Shown here one piece after another: positions 24,201-37,185 of a stretch of DNA of 64,000 bases (position 1 is the stretch's first letter; each line of letters starts with the position of its first letter). Location: contig NW_017265135.1 in the NCBI RefSeq assembly GCF_001638985.1, positions 62,001-126,000 on the forward strand, written 5' to 3'. Source of the DNA: Phycomyces blakesleeanus NRRL 1555(-) (Eukaryota > Mucoromycota > Mucoromycetes > Mucorales > Phycomycetaceae). The position numbers and the translations under genes are program-made. Below the pieces are notes generated by a model. The model was not told the origin of the DNA, searched no databases, and worked only from the letters and a program-made list of their open reading frames with translations.

Positions 24201-24609
24201 GTCATTCGGAATCGATAGAGGAAGAAAGCAATATGGCAGTGAACAAAAATAAAATAAAATAAAATAAAATAAAATAAAAATATAAAGTAAAGTAAAGTAA
24301 AGTAAAGTAAAGAAATAAAATAAAAGAATGACGTCGAGTGAGAAGTATAAAAGAGGGAGGGAGAGAGAGAAAGAGAGAAAAGGGTTTCTACTTATTATAT
24401 ATATATATATATAAAATATGTATAGATAGACAGATGCACAGGGTATTTTTTGTGTAGTTTATGCTTGTGTTTCTTTGCCTCAACGTGTATTATGTGTTGT
24501 GTATCCTAATAAGAATTTTATATATATATATATATAGATTGTGTGTGTGTGTGTGTATGGGCTCTTATTCTTATTCTCTTACTCTAGTTTATTTTATTTT
24601 ATTGGTTGA
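24201..24609. other. Intergenic with AAAAT and GTAAA tandem repeats
   Basis: (AAAAT)n at 24246-24280 followed by (GTAAA)n at 24285-24312; GA-rich and TA-rich runs after it. Promoter side of SSH4. Confidence 0.6.
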
Positions 24610-26113
24610 TTATTGTCTCAATAATTCGTCTGCTTTTTCAATAGCTTCAAGAGGATCATCTTTGTAGTACACAAAATGCCCTTGGAGACTTGCGGTACTG
24701 ACGGTTTTACCATCCAGACGTGCTACGAATGCATCTGCAAGATCTGGCCGGTCTCCATAGAAGCGTAAGAACATGCCTCGGAGTTGATGAGGAGTAGCAT
24801 TCCCCAAGTATTCCTTCAGATCGACTCGGCCGGGTCGGATAAGGGCCGGGTCGAGCTTATCCAGATGATTTGTCGTTAGGAAGATAATACGCTCTTCAGC
24901 AGATGCCACACCGTCCAGGGCATTCAAAAGCCCACTAAAGGTGATCATGGACTGATAGCCTTGGTTGTCTGATTGGGATCTCTTTGTGAAAGCGGCATCG
25001 ATATCCTCCAATAACATTATACTCCGTTCAGGAACGTTACTTAACAAATGGTTCAATCTATCGTCAGTCAATCCTCTCTCGGACAGATTGAGGATACAGA
25101 TATTGTACTCCAACTCGCCCTATTAAAAACCACCAAACCCACCCAAGTAAAGAAGTAAGCAAGCAAGCAAGCAAACAAACAAACAAATAAATAAACAAAT
25201 AAACAAATAAAAGAATACTATCCAAACTTTCTTGTGGTTGGGTAAATTGGGTAGGTTGGTGTGTACTTACTGCGAGTGCTTGGATGAAACTACTTTTTCC
25301 TGATCCAGGGGGACCATGTAATAAATAGCCTCTTCTATAAGGAATACCACGCTCATTGTACCACTTGCCACTACCGATAAATGCCCTGACGTCCTTGACG
25401 ATTCTTTCTGTGATTCCATTGTCCAGGATGACCGAATCCAGCAACCGTCTTCGACGAGGCATGCCAAATGGTCTCCACTCAGGGCCATAGGACGTATAGA
25501 TTACCGTCTTGCCTTCTTGCTTCTTGAGTGCCATACTCTGGGCCTCCTCTAGCAAGTGTGTGAACACACCACGGTCTCTGGAAAGCGTAGTGACCGTGAT
25601 GGTCTCCCAGGGACTTCCGGTAGAAAGATCCATCATCTTTCCGTCTCGCTGGCGTTCAACTTTCATCCAGATGCCCTTCCACTTAAAGTAGTGGTTTCCA
25701 GGCCCAGGTACTAGTCCAAACTTGGTCGTCACACTGCCATTGTCGTGTTGTTTGAAACTTGTTTCGACCGCCAGGTGTTGGACTTGACGTTTTGGTGCCT
25801 GTTGTGCCATCCATTGTAGGAACCAGGCATATGATTTGTCTTTTGAGGGGATCTCGAGTGTGACTAACAATCTTCGACGTGTGTAGGATGCAGCGGCATT
25901 GGTACCCTTTTTGAGTAAGCTTAGACCGGCACCTACACCTAATAAGCCAAAACCAGCCGAGAAAAGAGGATTTGAAGTGATGTTGGCAAAGATTCCGGTT
26001 TGAGGAGAATCTGGAATTGGATTTAGAGTGGCATTAGAAGTGGCATTGGAGTCATTTGGTGACAAGGGGGTCTGTTCGGAAAGCCCCAGACTGGCAAGAG
26101 GAAGAGGTGGCAT
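24610..26113 (-). CDS. Mitochondrial chaperone Bcs1, AAA ATPase (450 aa)
   Basis: Exons 26113-25271 and 25119-24610, with a 151-nt intron. Residues about 44-68 hold the inner-membrane anchor ([20 protein letters not shown]), followed by the Bcs1-specific region ([38 protein letters not shown]). The AAA domain follows: Walker [10 protein letters not shown] (267-275), Walker B MLLEDID (316-322), sensor [21 protein letters not shown] with arginine fingers. Length equals yeast Bcs1 (456 aa). It translocates folded Rieske protein for complex III assembly. It starts opposite an AT-rich promoter region and needs no cleavable presequence. Confidence 0.96.
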
Positions 26114-26588
26114 CTGTCACACAAGTTATTCTATTTTGTTCGCTTTGTACTTTTTTTATTATTATTATTTTATTTTATTGGAGAGTTTTGTTGTGTGTGT
26201 GTGTATTGTAAGTTCTTTTTCTTATAATAAGTAGTAATAGTAATAGTAATAAAAAAAAAGAACCCCCAAAATAAATTAATAAATAAATAAATAAATAAAG
26301 GGCAATAATGAAGAGTTTGAATCTTATAAGACGTAAAGGCTTGGTTTGTAAGAAATCAAGAGGAGTTTTGATGTGATGTCAACAAAACTGGATAAGAAAG
26401 GCAGTAAGATACAAGCTGACAGATTAAAAGACATATAGTAAATATAGTATAAAGTCAAGAAGTGCTGATAACACTTCTTTAACACATCTTTGAATGTCTT
26501 TCTTTCTTTCTTTCTTTCATTCTCCCCCTTTTTCTTTTATGCTTTTTAATTAAAGAAATTAATTTTGTTTTATATGTATTTCTTTATT
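26114..26588. other. Intergenic, TAAA and TTTC microsatellites
   Basis: (AAAT)n near 26272-26298 and (TTTC)n near 26499-26518. No gene. Confidence 0.5.
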
Positions 26589-27752
26589 TTAACAGCATCC
26601 TCCACTGCCAGCTTCGGATTGTTTGTTGAGTTGATCTAATCGTATTCGCTCAGCCTCATCTTGAGCAAGATCTGACCCATGTTCTTCTTCGATCTTTAGT
26701 ACGGCTGTCATCAGATGTCGTGCGGCTTCATCGATATTAGTGTCTTCTTTTGCTGATGTCTCAAACCTAATGTATGCATACATACATGGATGTATATATA
26801 TATATATATATAGATATACATTTGATTGTTTAGAAATGTTTATATAAAACCTCTGTCAGTACCATCCATTAATAATAACAGCAATAAAATTACCAATTCA
26901 AGAAGCCTTGTTCAGCACAGAATCGATCCATATCTTCAGCATTGACTTGTTGACCATGTCCTTCATGAATCAGATCACTCTATATTTATATACGCACACA
27001 TGCACACACATACGATCAGTCCAACTCAGTCTAACCCAGTCTTCTTGAAATTACCTTGTTGGCTAGCAGGACTACTGGAATATTTCCTCCTCCCCATGCT
27101 TCAGGTAGTGTGACCTTTGAGTCGATATCATGTTTCCATTTGGTGACGCCTTCAAAGGTCTGTGGCCGTGTGACATCATAAACCACAAAAGCACCCAGCG
27201 CCTCTTTGTAATAGACCCGTGTCATGTTTCCGAACCGTTCCTGGCCCGCAATATCCCACAATTGAAGCCGGACAATAATTTCAGGAGACCATTGGATAAC
27301 CTTGAGTGCAAAATCTACACCAATCTGTATTTATTATATATTTATATTAGATAGATATGGAGGTTAGTATTAATGGTGGTGGTTGTAGAAAAAAATATCG
27401 GTTAGATAAGAGTCTCGAAATAGCCAAGGCAAGATAACAAAAAAATAAATAAATTTAAGATTCTTACGGTTGATTTGTAATTGGAAGAGAATATATTATG
27501 AACATATCGTCTGATAATAGATGTCTTTCCTGTGCCGAGGTCACCAACTACGAGGATTTTGTATAGGTATTCTCTTACTTCACTCTACAGAAAAATGGAA
27601 AACCCCAAAAAATATGTATAGAGAGAGAGAGAGAGAGAGAGAGAGCAATATGGTAAAGAGGAGGAGGAATAGAGGAAGTGTTTTTTTTTTGGTTGTGAGC
27701 TTTGTGTAATGACATTGGAATGATAGATGTACCGAATGACAAGTTTTACCAT
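26589..27752 (-). CDS. Rab32/38-type small GTPase (217 aa, 5 exons)
   Basis: Exons (minus) 27752-27750 (ATG only), 27584-27468, 27324-27055, 26979-26894, 26766-26589. G1 is GDLGTGKTS (15-23), G3 WDIAGQE (63-69; IAGQ instead of TAGQ is the Rab32-subfamily signature), G4 NKSD (129-132), G5 ETSAK (161-165). FGNMTRVYYKEALGAFVVYDV and WKHDIDSKV are also Rab32-like. The C-terminus GGCC is a double-geranylgeranylation motif. Rab32-type GTPases act in traffic to lysosome-related organelles and mitochondria-associated membranes. The first coding exon consists of the start codon alone, followed by GTAAAA. Confidence 0.92.
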
Positions 27753-27998
27753 TTTAGATAATAGAAAGACAAGTGGTATATAGTTTCTGTGTTGGTGTGT
27801 AATGTAAGAAGCTTGAAAGAGCTGTGAGAGTAAAAGAAGAAAGAAAGAAGAGTAATGGTTCCTGCAAGAAATTGAAATTTTGCTTGTGCTTTAAAAATGG
27901 AAAAAAAAATGAAAAAATATTTAAAGTAAAACTCATATATAAATCTGTAGTGTGTGCAGTGCTTATTATGTGTTCCACTTTATTGATCGCGTGATTCT

Positions 27999-28031
<33 letters not shown>

Positions 28032-28492
28032 GATTTATCTAATGTATCTAATGTAGAGTCGTGTTCGTATAATATATTGACTTGATCATTTCTGACACCT
28101 GCTTGCTCTTTAAAGACTCATGTCATTATGTTATTAACACTTGGTCTTGAAGCTATAGCAAAATGAAGCCATTTTATTTTTATTATTATTATTTTTTTAA
28201 AAAAATTAAGGTATTTTTATATCTAATTATATAATGGTCTTGCATAGACGGATATTGAAAATATTGGGAGCCTTTTTATATATATATATATATTTTTGCA
28301 ACACCGAATTAAAACAGAAGCTTGTTTAAAGAAGTAATACTGAGAGGTTTATTTTTATATGACAAATAATGTCTATATAGATATTGTCCTGAATGGTTTG
28401 ACATCCCAATGTTCCACCAAACCACAGGCACAACTACAGACATATAGTATATAAATATTTTATTTTTTTAATAAAGTAAAATATATCATCGT
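27753..28492. other. Intergenic, AT-rich
   Basis: (AAT)n near 28005-28031 and TA runs; nothing coding. Confidence 0.5.
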
Positions 28493-30699
28493 CTATACTT
28501 GGTGATCCTCAATAACCCGTTCATCTCTACCAATAGTATAAGCCAATTTATTCCACAGTCGTTGAGCACATTCATTTGCCTATAGTAAAGATGATTATTA
28601 AACACCAACATAGGCACATAAAAGAAGTCTAATTTGTAACTTACAACTGTTCGCTTAAGAGTTCCCAATCGACCACCTACAAGAAAGCATATAAGTACTT
28701 CTGTATTGTCATTTCATTCTTTTCATCAAACCCTACCTATCTTTCTACTCAATAGCTGTAGGCTTTGGATTAATGACTGTACCGTGTCCTGCAATAAACA
28801 TATCAGTATCACTCCCTATCTGTCTACTTTCTTAACCATAGTTACCTTTTCAAGATCCAGTTCATCTTCATCACTACCAATAAATATATCCAACAAACGG
28901 ATCTTTATAGCCAACAAAGAGTAGTCTGGTTGGCTAGAACTAAACATACCGTCGGGATCATTGATAAGCTTGAGTACATCCTCAAGTTTATCATGATCCC
29001 TTGATAGCCCAAGTCCCTTTGCAGCCAGGCATTGTTGAAAGAATACACCTCTTTTGTTTGTAGGAGGAATGGCCTGGATACAATATAGAAGCTGATACTC
29101 GCTGTATTTTTTATAATCGATATCAAATTCAGCCAGCGTTTTTTTCCATGTCGTCTGCTCAAGCAAATCAAGGCAGCCTTGGATGGTGGTCTGAAGAGCT
29201 CCAAGAGCTGGCCGTGAAGTCGGATCAAGAGAAGTGTCGAGGAGCAGACCCAAGAGCTGATCAATATTGTCACGATAAGCAGATGGCCATTGTTTGATTG
29301 AAATTCCGAATAGCTCAATGATCCATCCAAGTGATGATTGAGGTACTTTGGATTTGGATATAAGTTCGGGTTCAAATTCAGGTGTAGGTCTAACTGTAGA
29401 TGCAGGTGTAGATATAGGTGTAGATATAGGTGTGGGTGTAGTTTTAGACGCAAATTTAGTGATTAATTGAGGTGCCCGTCCATATGCCTCAAAAATACTG
29501 GTAAGCCATTCAGGCTCAATACACCCAACTGGATAATCGCTGTATTGGACATCACTTTCCATTTTCTAAAAGAAAGAGAACATACAAACATTATTATTTG
29601 GTTCATTTGTTTGTTTGTTTGATAAGTCCAAGATGTGAAATACTTGCAAAATAACTCCACAAAGAGACCAATGTGAAATATGCTTGTTTAGCTACCACCT
29701 TGTTTGGTTCAAAAGCAACTATCACAAATCTCATGTTAGAACACATCAACACGCCCATGAATATATATATGTTTATATATTTACCCATCTCAAAGAGGTA
29801 CTTGTACAATGACCGTGGACATTCCCATCCTCTTTTGTGCCAATGTTTTAGGCAACCGCTTTCCAGCATAAACGAACGTCCCTGGGTAGCTATCATATTC
29901 CTATCAGTCACCTTCAGCTTCATGCTACAGCACAAAATCAAACAAGGTCCAAATATACTTTACTTTGTGTCAATTTGTGAATAAATTCAGCCTTTGCAAC
30001 CCCAGCACCATCTCTTGAGTCCATAGGCCATTCCCCGATTGAGGTCTTGAAAACAAATACAAATCTGTCAATTATCCAAGTAGTTTCGGATCCATATATA
30101 TTTTCTCATATATATGTATATATCAATATTAAAAATCCCAATTACTTTTGTTGGCAAGGTAAAGAAGTATCGAGTAGAAGGTGGTTCTGAATCATCGCTA
30201 ACGTCGTTCCTTGAGAGTGCCTATTACATGTATAAATATATAAGCGATATAAAAGAAAAGAATTATTATTATCATTAGTACTAGTTAATTATAACGGTTG
30301 TTGTTAAAGTGCTATGTCTGTTGTGTGCATATATATATATATATACCTCTGCTAGGCGCTCTGACACTTCCTTGTCAAGAAATTGACTTGCTACGTCTAC
30401 GATGGGCTGACTTTCTTCACTATTTTCATTCAATTCTTCAAGAGCTCGTTCTTCTTTGGCCCAAACGTCTTCCAATAGAGGTTCTTTTTTGAGTTTGTCG
30501 AATAACTTTTTTTTTTTGGTTTGTTTAATCAGTTTAAATGCATAATGATTGTAAAAAGACAATTTGGTGCAATGATAATAAAGGTGACACTTGCTGTATT
30601 TAAGAGTTGATCATTGGCTTCAGTGCGGCGTCTCTTTGGGAATGGTGAGATAGTGTCATTACCGCGTCGACGAGGGATCTGGAAGTTCAATGGATTCAT
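28493..30699 (-). CDS. SLF2/CANIN-like SMC5/6 localisation factor (506 aa, 10 exons)
   Basis: Exons (minus): 30699-30595, 30505-30347, 30220-30146, 30045-29959, 29917-29785, 29718-29648, 29565-28846, 28788-28737, 28676-28645, 28579-28493. The N-terminus has a bipartite basic NLS (PRRRG..PKRRRTE) and an acidic helix. Then LESGCLKHWHKRGWECP..LYKYLFEM, AYFTLVSLWSYF, WLTSIFEAYGRAP and LLYCIQAIPPTNKRGVFFQQCL follow the order of the CANIN domain of SLF2, which loads SMC5/6 at damaged DNA. A Thr/Pro-rich insert lies near 290-315. Introns 1 and 6 only keep frame as GC-AG introns (GCAAGT). The assignment is from recalled family patterns; exon 5 acceptor (ATGAAG) is less certain. Confidence 0.72.
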
Positions 30700-32851
30700 T
30701 TAATAAAGTTTATTATTATTTAATAAATAAATAAATAAATAAATAAATAAATATATGTGTAATATATAAAATAAAATAAAATAAAATAAAATAAAATTAA
30801 GAAAATTCCTGTAGGACTCTTTTCTTCCTGATCTTTTTCTTCTTTCATTCATTTTTTTTTTCTTTTTCTTTTTGTGTCGCCGCAACTAAGCTCTGATTTT
30901 TTTATCGCTTTCTATCATAGACTGTGTGTCATTAATTGTATTGCGTTTGAACTTCAAGTCTTTGATGACACGCTTGTCCGCAACCCATACTTCAACCCTT
31001 ATTATAAGACAGTTGTGCCTACCCTTGTAATCGAACCACTAGTTTTAAACATGGAAAAAGAAAATTATGCTTATTATGTACATTTTTTTTTCACTTGTCA
31101 AAGTCACCATTATTAAGCTCAATAAAGCTAAATACAGTGTATTTCAGTGCACCCAAATCACTGCCTTTTAGAATTTATTGTGAGCCCAATATCTTATTAT
31201 ATATTAACAATAAATAATTGGCACCAAATATATTATAATTATATTTATTATCTTTTTCATTTTCATTTTCTTTTTGCATTTCTGATCTCTATCGCTGTAT
31301 ATACATATGTGTCATACCATACATTATATTACATCACTGCCTGGTATATAAGCCAATTAGTTTCTGTATATAGGTCATAAGAATCAGTCTATTCGCCAAA
31401 ATATACTCTATAAAGCCTCTGGATCCAAAGCCATATTGCCAATAACCAAGTGCTTGTAAAGCTATGGTTACTCAATACATATGTTACCCTCATTGCTCAT
31501 AAACGACAATGGCTCAGGACAGTTGTAACAAAGAAAAGAAAATCCTGGTTCCATTCATAATATTTTAAAATGTCATATTATCATTTGTGCTCACAATATG
31601 TATACAAAAAGGTTCATTTATCAATCATAAGCTTATTCTGTAGTGCGACACCATTTTGACCGACTAAACGCATTGTCAAGAGCGGTATTTGTACTTGCTC
31701 CTAATCAGTGCGAGACATAAGTTCCCCTTCTCTTCTTCGACCGCCTAAAAGGCAACTTTGGATCAGTAACAAGTATGGTATAGATTTATTATTTGATCCA
31801 AAAAGAAGCACTAAACTACCAATCTGTAGTTGTAGCAATATTATTGTTTCCATAGTAATAAATAAATAAATAAATAAATAAATAAATAGGAAATACATTA
31901 TGTAGCTTTTACTGATCACACTCTTTGCGCACACAATGCATACAAATGTTAGATATCTCTATAAAGTCCCTTGCATTGAACCCAGTCCTGGGATACACAT
32001 CATTTCTTTCTTTCCAAGGGTTTGGAGACTATGAACTCAAAATTTTCCTTTGTGTTTTGGTGGAAATGTTATATGGAAAATGATTTTTATTTCTGGGATT
32101 TTCTTTCTTTTCTGTAGTTCCAACCGTTTGACCTCTCTTTAATACCAGTATCAAAATATAGAACATAAAATGGTCTTTTTATACCTTACTTCTTTACGCC
32201 AATAATTTTTAAAAAGGAATACAATATTGTACATGTGAGCTTAGAGAGTGTGACATGTACTTCTTTTTTTTTTTGGTCTGATATTTTATGTGCGTACATA
32301 TGCATAATTCTTTTTTATAGTAGATTTGTATGATAAAAATACCAATAGCTATTATACTCTTAAGCAAGTAGTAAGGAGTATCAGAAAGGTAGTAAGATAT
32401 CAAAGCTATTTGGGTGTTTCGGTTTCTACCATTCTATCATTCTATCATTTGATTCCATTCCATTTTATTCTATTCTTCCGTTGTATATGATACACAATAA
32501 AATGGACTTTATATTTTATTTTTAAAGATCGGTGGTGACACTGTGTGCTTTGTATTAATAGGTCCGGATTATATAATATAATATACCAATAAAGAGACGT
32601 GAAAGTTTCAAGATCACTTATTCACACCAAGTTTAATGTATTAATGCTTTATGTTATGTGATCAAAACAGACCTTTACTTGATAATTATACGTGTGTTTT
32701 TATTATTTTTTATTACAGGTTATAATAGAGAATATGAGTTACTTGAAGGGGAAGATAGCGTTTACAGAGCAATACAAAAGAAGTTGTTGTTATTTTGTTT
32801 TTGTTTTTACCATGGAAATATTATAAAATAAAAAGAAAGAACAGAGGTCTC

Positions 32852-32890
<39 letters not shown>

Positions 32891-32927
32891 GGTGAATGTA
32901 TTTATATACATATTTATACATTATTGT
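30700..32927. other. Long intergenic region without supported gene
   Basis: (TTTA)n at about 30719-30750 and (AAAAT)n at about 30768-30795 upstream of the SLF2-like start; another (AAAT)n at 31857-31888; (GT)n and GGGT runs at 32852-32893. Reading frames here are short and AT-driven. Confidence 0.55.
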
Positions 32928-33398
32928 TTAATACTTGAGGATAATGTACAGGGCGTGGACTATGCAAAATTTGATATTTGGTTAGTAAATGTCCATAGTA
33001 CACAGTACATTACATTACATTACAGTACAGTACAGTACATATTCTATCTCTCTATCGCTTTCTTCTTCTTCCTTTCACCTATCCCTCTTTTCACTCTCTA
33101 TTTATTTATATATATATATATAAAGACTTTGTGTACTTACTGATACCGGGAATGTAACCCAAACAGGTCAAACCAATGTTGATCAAGAGATCACAACCGC
33201 AACCGCGCTCAAAGAATACACCAAGAGGAGGGAGAACGACGGCTAAAAGGAAAAACAAAGAACAATAACAAAAAAGAAGAGTTTAATCACAAAGGGCCCA
33301 TTCATTAGTTTCATTCAAGTTGAATGTATGGAATAGTTGGCTTGGTTGGTTGACTTACCGAGAACAATTTTACAGATGTCAGATGCAGTGAAAGCCAT
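32928..33398 (-). CDS. Pmp3 plasma-membrane proteolipid (57 aa, 3 exons)
   Basis: Exons (minus) 33398-33359, 33242-33141, 32959-32928. The protein MAFTASDICKIVL.. AVVLPPLGVFFERGCGCDLL .. HALYIILKY is a full-length UPF0057/Pmp3 family member: two membrane helices joined by the conserved ERGCG(C)DLLIN loop. In yeast Pmp3 limits membrane hyperpolarisation and salt uptake. The gene is too short per exon for simple ORF calling; all three joins are canonical GT-AG in phase. TATAAAAAC lies on the same strand near 33507-33515, about 110 nt upstream. Confidence 0.96.
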
Positions 33399-33506
33399 TT
33401 TTATTGGTATGTATGAATGTATGTATGAATGTGTATGTGTTGATTTACTGATGTAAAGAAGAAGAAGAACAAGAAATTCAAAAGGAAAGAGAAAAAAAGA
33501 GACTGG

Positions 33507-33517
33507 TGTTTTTATAG
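33507..33517 (-). promoter_or_regulatory. PMP3 TATA box
   Basis: CTATAAAAAC read on the minus strand, about 110 nt before the ATG. Confidence 0.5.
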
Positions 33518-33608
33518 TTAAAAAAAGACAGAAAAATGATATTATTTTATTATATTATATTATTATTTATTGCATAACGGATGATCTCATTTCCAGGCCG
33601 GAGTTGGT

Positions 33609-36238
33609 TCAATAATGACGCACTAGACGGGTAGCACCACATCCAAAACTAAGAGGAACGACCAGCCCCAAATCTGCACGTGCGAGTGGCTGGAGACTGA
33701 TGGCGTCTAGGACCAGCACAAACGAACTGGCTCTTGCTGAATCCAGGACTATTGAAATCAGTACACCGTCATCTTCTCCTATTGCATCAGGTCTAGGCAC
33801 AAATACAGGCTGACTTGGGTAGCACCCTGCCTGGTACCAAGTCCCAACAATAGACCTTGTTTCCATATTCTATTATCCAGAAACATATAATAATAATAAT
33901 AATAATAATAATAAGAATTCTTTTGTCGTACAAAAAACCAACAACAAGAGTTTAAATAGTCAAACAACTTACGGTTTTTATGATACTGTCCCAAATCGTG
34001 CCATCTAACAAGGCACTATTTGCAGAAAACCCAACTCCATACATAAAACTGTAGCTACTTCCAGATCTCAAGGGGTGAATACTCGGCAACTCAAGCGAGG
34101 GCGGCACTCTGGCCTCTTCGTGGGCTACCGGCATCCATTCCCAACTTGATTTAGTACTCTTGAGCAGCAAAGAAGACAGTCGGCTACTCAGACTTGCAAC
34201 CGGCTGTCCATAAATCAGGTATTGAGATCCAGCTGCAGTAAGGTTACCGAGAGTAAAACGGCACACTTGAGAAGATGCCAAGCGTTCCGGGAACATTGTA
34301 CCCAGTTGTCGAAGTTGAGGACGGGTCAGTTGTCTCAGAATTGTGTCGTCCTGGTACACAATCATGTCCAAATTTATCGAATCCCCTACCTCAAACGCAT
34401 TCACCTGGTGGAATCTAGATTAATTAAAATAAGATTAGAATGAATACCAAACTCTTCTTTTGTATGTATATATAATACTTGCGCAAAACAAGCTCTGGCT
34501 TGATAGGTAGCAACCACTTGTTGTCTTGCACGAGAAATCACATAGAACCGAGTAGGTTGGGATTTGTCAAACTGATGACTGTCAAGAATACTCGCGTTCC
34601 AGTTGAGTTTACTTGAATTTGCAATCACAGGAAACAGGGGCTAACAAGGATCATTATTATTTTATAGGCACAGTTAATTTTCTACATCTCTATCTTTATC
34701 TTTATCTATCTACATATACACTTCTTTACTCTTAAATTTGTTTTTTATAGATATCGTTCTTTTCTCACCAGAATAATATAGTTTGGTGTGAGGCAGAAAG
34801 TATTGACAAAGGCAGTAGGTGCATTCAATGTGGCAATAACTCTTCCTTGGGGATACTCTTCAGAGAGAGACATGAATGTGTATTGGGTTGACTGATATCC
34901 AACATCCATAGTCACATTAATATACTCTCCTGTCGTACTATCCACTCTGCCCTCTGGGCATGCAATAGGGCCCTTGAATGCCGGATTGATCTCCTCAAAG
35001 GTCTGTAGCTTTATAGGCTTAAGATCTGTAGGATCTAGCTCTTGCAACTTTTTTTTTTTTTTTTGGATTTTGGGTATTGGATTTTGGATTTGGAATTGAT
35101 ATTTATTTATTGAAACATATATATATATATATTTAATTAAAATACTAATAATATAATATATAGAAAAACAATACACCCTTTACGCTTCTTCTTCTTTTTC
35201 TTTTTCTACCTGCTTCTCCCCTCCCTTTCCCCCTTTTTTATATATATATATTCCGTTTCTATTATACTGCTTCACTTACATGGTTTGCATAGTTGCGACA
35301 ATACAATCTTCCTCTTAATCCAGGAATCTCGGTTACGATATGGACACCACACGGCTCTCCGTCGGGTTTTACAGCACGTGAAGGAGTCAAGAACTTACTC
35401 AGGACTGTTTGGTGACTATCGGTCTTGAAGAACGTTGCTGGGTGACGAGGAGTGAATCCATGATGATCTCGAATCTTTTCTTCCATACGATAGCTGGTCA
35501 ATCTTTGGCGGTGACTGATTGTATTTCGTTTGGCATTAAAGTCAAATCTATTGACTAATGGAAGACTAATACATATATTTCTCTAAAGATTAGCTACACT
35601 TTTTACTTTTTACTTTTTACTTTTATATATATATATATATATAGTCTTTACCTATCAAACCAGTGGTTGAACCTAAAAAAAGCTGTTACGCTCTGTAACT
35701 GTCCATCAACCTCGGCTTTGCGACTAAACTTTACGTCCACCGTTCCAGGTCCAATTGTATAATGTTCACCAGTCAACCAGTCTGGTAACTGACCCACGAC
35801 TTCTAGATCTCGAATGTCATGCGAAACCTCTGCATTGTGGAATCCCTGAATTGTTGTCATTGTTGTTATTTTTTGATTTGTTTTGTTTTATAGGTAAGTT
35901 GATGGAATGAAGAAATGATACACACACACACACACACAAAATAAACTATGTGTAATATACAGTGCTTCCGGTGTATATATATTGAATGATAAACTTGCTT
36001 TGTGATGTGAGGTATCTTTGTCAAGAACCACCTGAGTTATTGGCTGGTTTAGAGTGGAAGTGCTGTCGATAAAGGAACCTTCCTGAACTGAGCTTTCGTC
36101 GGCCCAACGATCGTTTGTTTCCTGAGAAGCTCTTAGACTTGCTTCCCAGTCGGACGACAAGAGTGTATCTCCAGCTGGCCAGTTGCCTTCTTCAAGTACG
36201 GCAGGGGCAGCTTCTGAGCTTAGTTTACCGACAGACAT
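33609..36238 (-). CDS. Carotenoid-cleavage-oxygenase-family protein lacking iron ligands (602 aa, 7 exons)
   Basis: Exons (minus): 36238-36032, 35845-35652, 35547-35280, 35047-34769, 34640-34483, 34414-33973, 33869-33609. RPE65/CCO family features: LPDWLTGEHYTIGPGTVDV, RFNHWFDRFDFNAK, ELDPTDLKPI, GEYINVTMDVG, CLTPNYIIL, FHQVNAFE, GTWYQAGCYPSQPVFVPRP. Of the four iron-binding His, only the one in FHQVNAFE (His371) remains. The first site reads ACPEG (Glu255), the second AFVNTF (Asn305), the last SFGCGA (Cys593). Intron 5 needs a GC-AG donor to give FAFHQVNAFE. In Mucorales, active family members make trisporoid sex signals from beta-carotene; this one is probably a non-enzymatic or altered homologue. 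The intact frame argues against a pseudogene. The end of exon 1 is less certain. Confidence 0.85.
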
Positions 36239-36285
36239 TTTTGTGTTTCTTTAAAGATAATATAAGGAAAGGAAAGAAAGAAGGA

Positions 36286-36325
<40 letters not shown>

Positions 36326-36544
36326 AAATATACGTGTATACTTGTAATAAGCAGGATACAAAGAATATATATATATAATTCTAATCCTAATCCTAATTCT
36401 ATATAAAAGAAGGTTTACTTTTTTAGTATAAATTTTAGTTTGCCTCCTCAATAATAAAAATAAAAGAACGCCGCCTAATTTATATGTCATAGGCTCAACA
36501 CAACATACAATAGTCTTGTATTTTATTTTAGTTGGCTGGTTGGC
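36239..36544. repeat. GAAA microsatellite in divergent spacer
   Basis: (GAAA)n at about 36267-36327, then AT-rich 3' region of the GNAT gene. Confidence 0.7.
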
Positions 36545-37185
36545 TTAGATTGATCTTGACAGCTTGAGGAATGTAACACCCTTAACCTTTAACAAACTCT
36601 CGTCCAATACATTCATACGATCGCCAGTTGCCACAAATCCAAGACGAACATACCACTGCATAACATCAGTTCTGTTCTCTAATACACGAATGGACATCAC
36701 ATCACGACCCAAGGAACGAATAAATTCCGTAGAGGCATCAACCAACCGACGGCCCATTCCACATGATTGGTAGGAAGGGTGGACAGCAACCATACGAATC
36801 TCGGCTTCATTTGGCTTCATATCTTCCAATTGGACCATAACTGTGCCAACAACAATAGAGCCATCAAACGCACACAAAAGATGGTTTGGTTTGCCTTGTT
36901 CTAAAATCAGTCTCTCAACCATTTCTGTCGTGGCACGATCTCCAGCAATAGTATCTCCTTCTCTTGTCCAGCTATCTATTAACAAAATAGAAATGTATAT
37001 ATATTTAAAGAGTTGAGACAGGTAAAAAGAAAAAGAAGAAGAAAAAAAGAAAAGGTAATGATGTGACAGGTGTTACTTTGAGAGCTGTAGGCAGTGTTGA
37101 TTGTGTCTCGGATTAGCTCTGCAACCGGCTTGTCATCCATGGACACAAGACGGATAATGATATTGTCAGTTACGATTGGAGCCAT
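36545..37185 (-). CDS. GNAT-family N-acetyltransferase (179 aa, 2 exons)
   Basis: Exons (minus) 37185-37077 and 36975-36545 (101-nt intron). Motif A, the acetyl-CoA pyrophosphate loop, is VAVHPSYQSCGMGRRLVD (QxxGxG as QSCGMG). Upstream IRLVSMDDKPVAELIRDTIN is the usual N-terminal strand-helix, and ENRTDVMQWYVRLGFVATGD is motif B with the conserved WYxRLGF. Single-domain length is standard. The substrate cannot be inferred. Confidence 0.9.
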
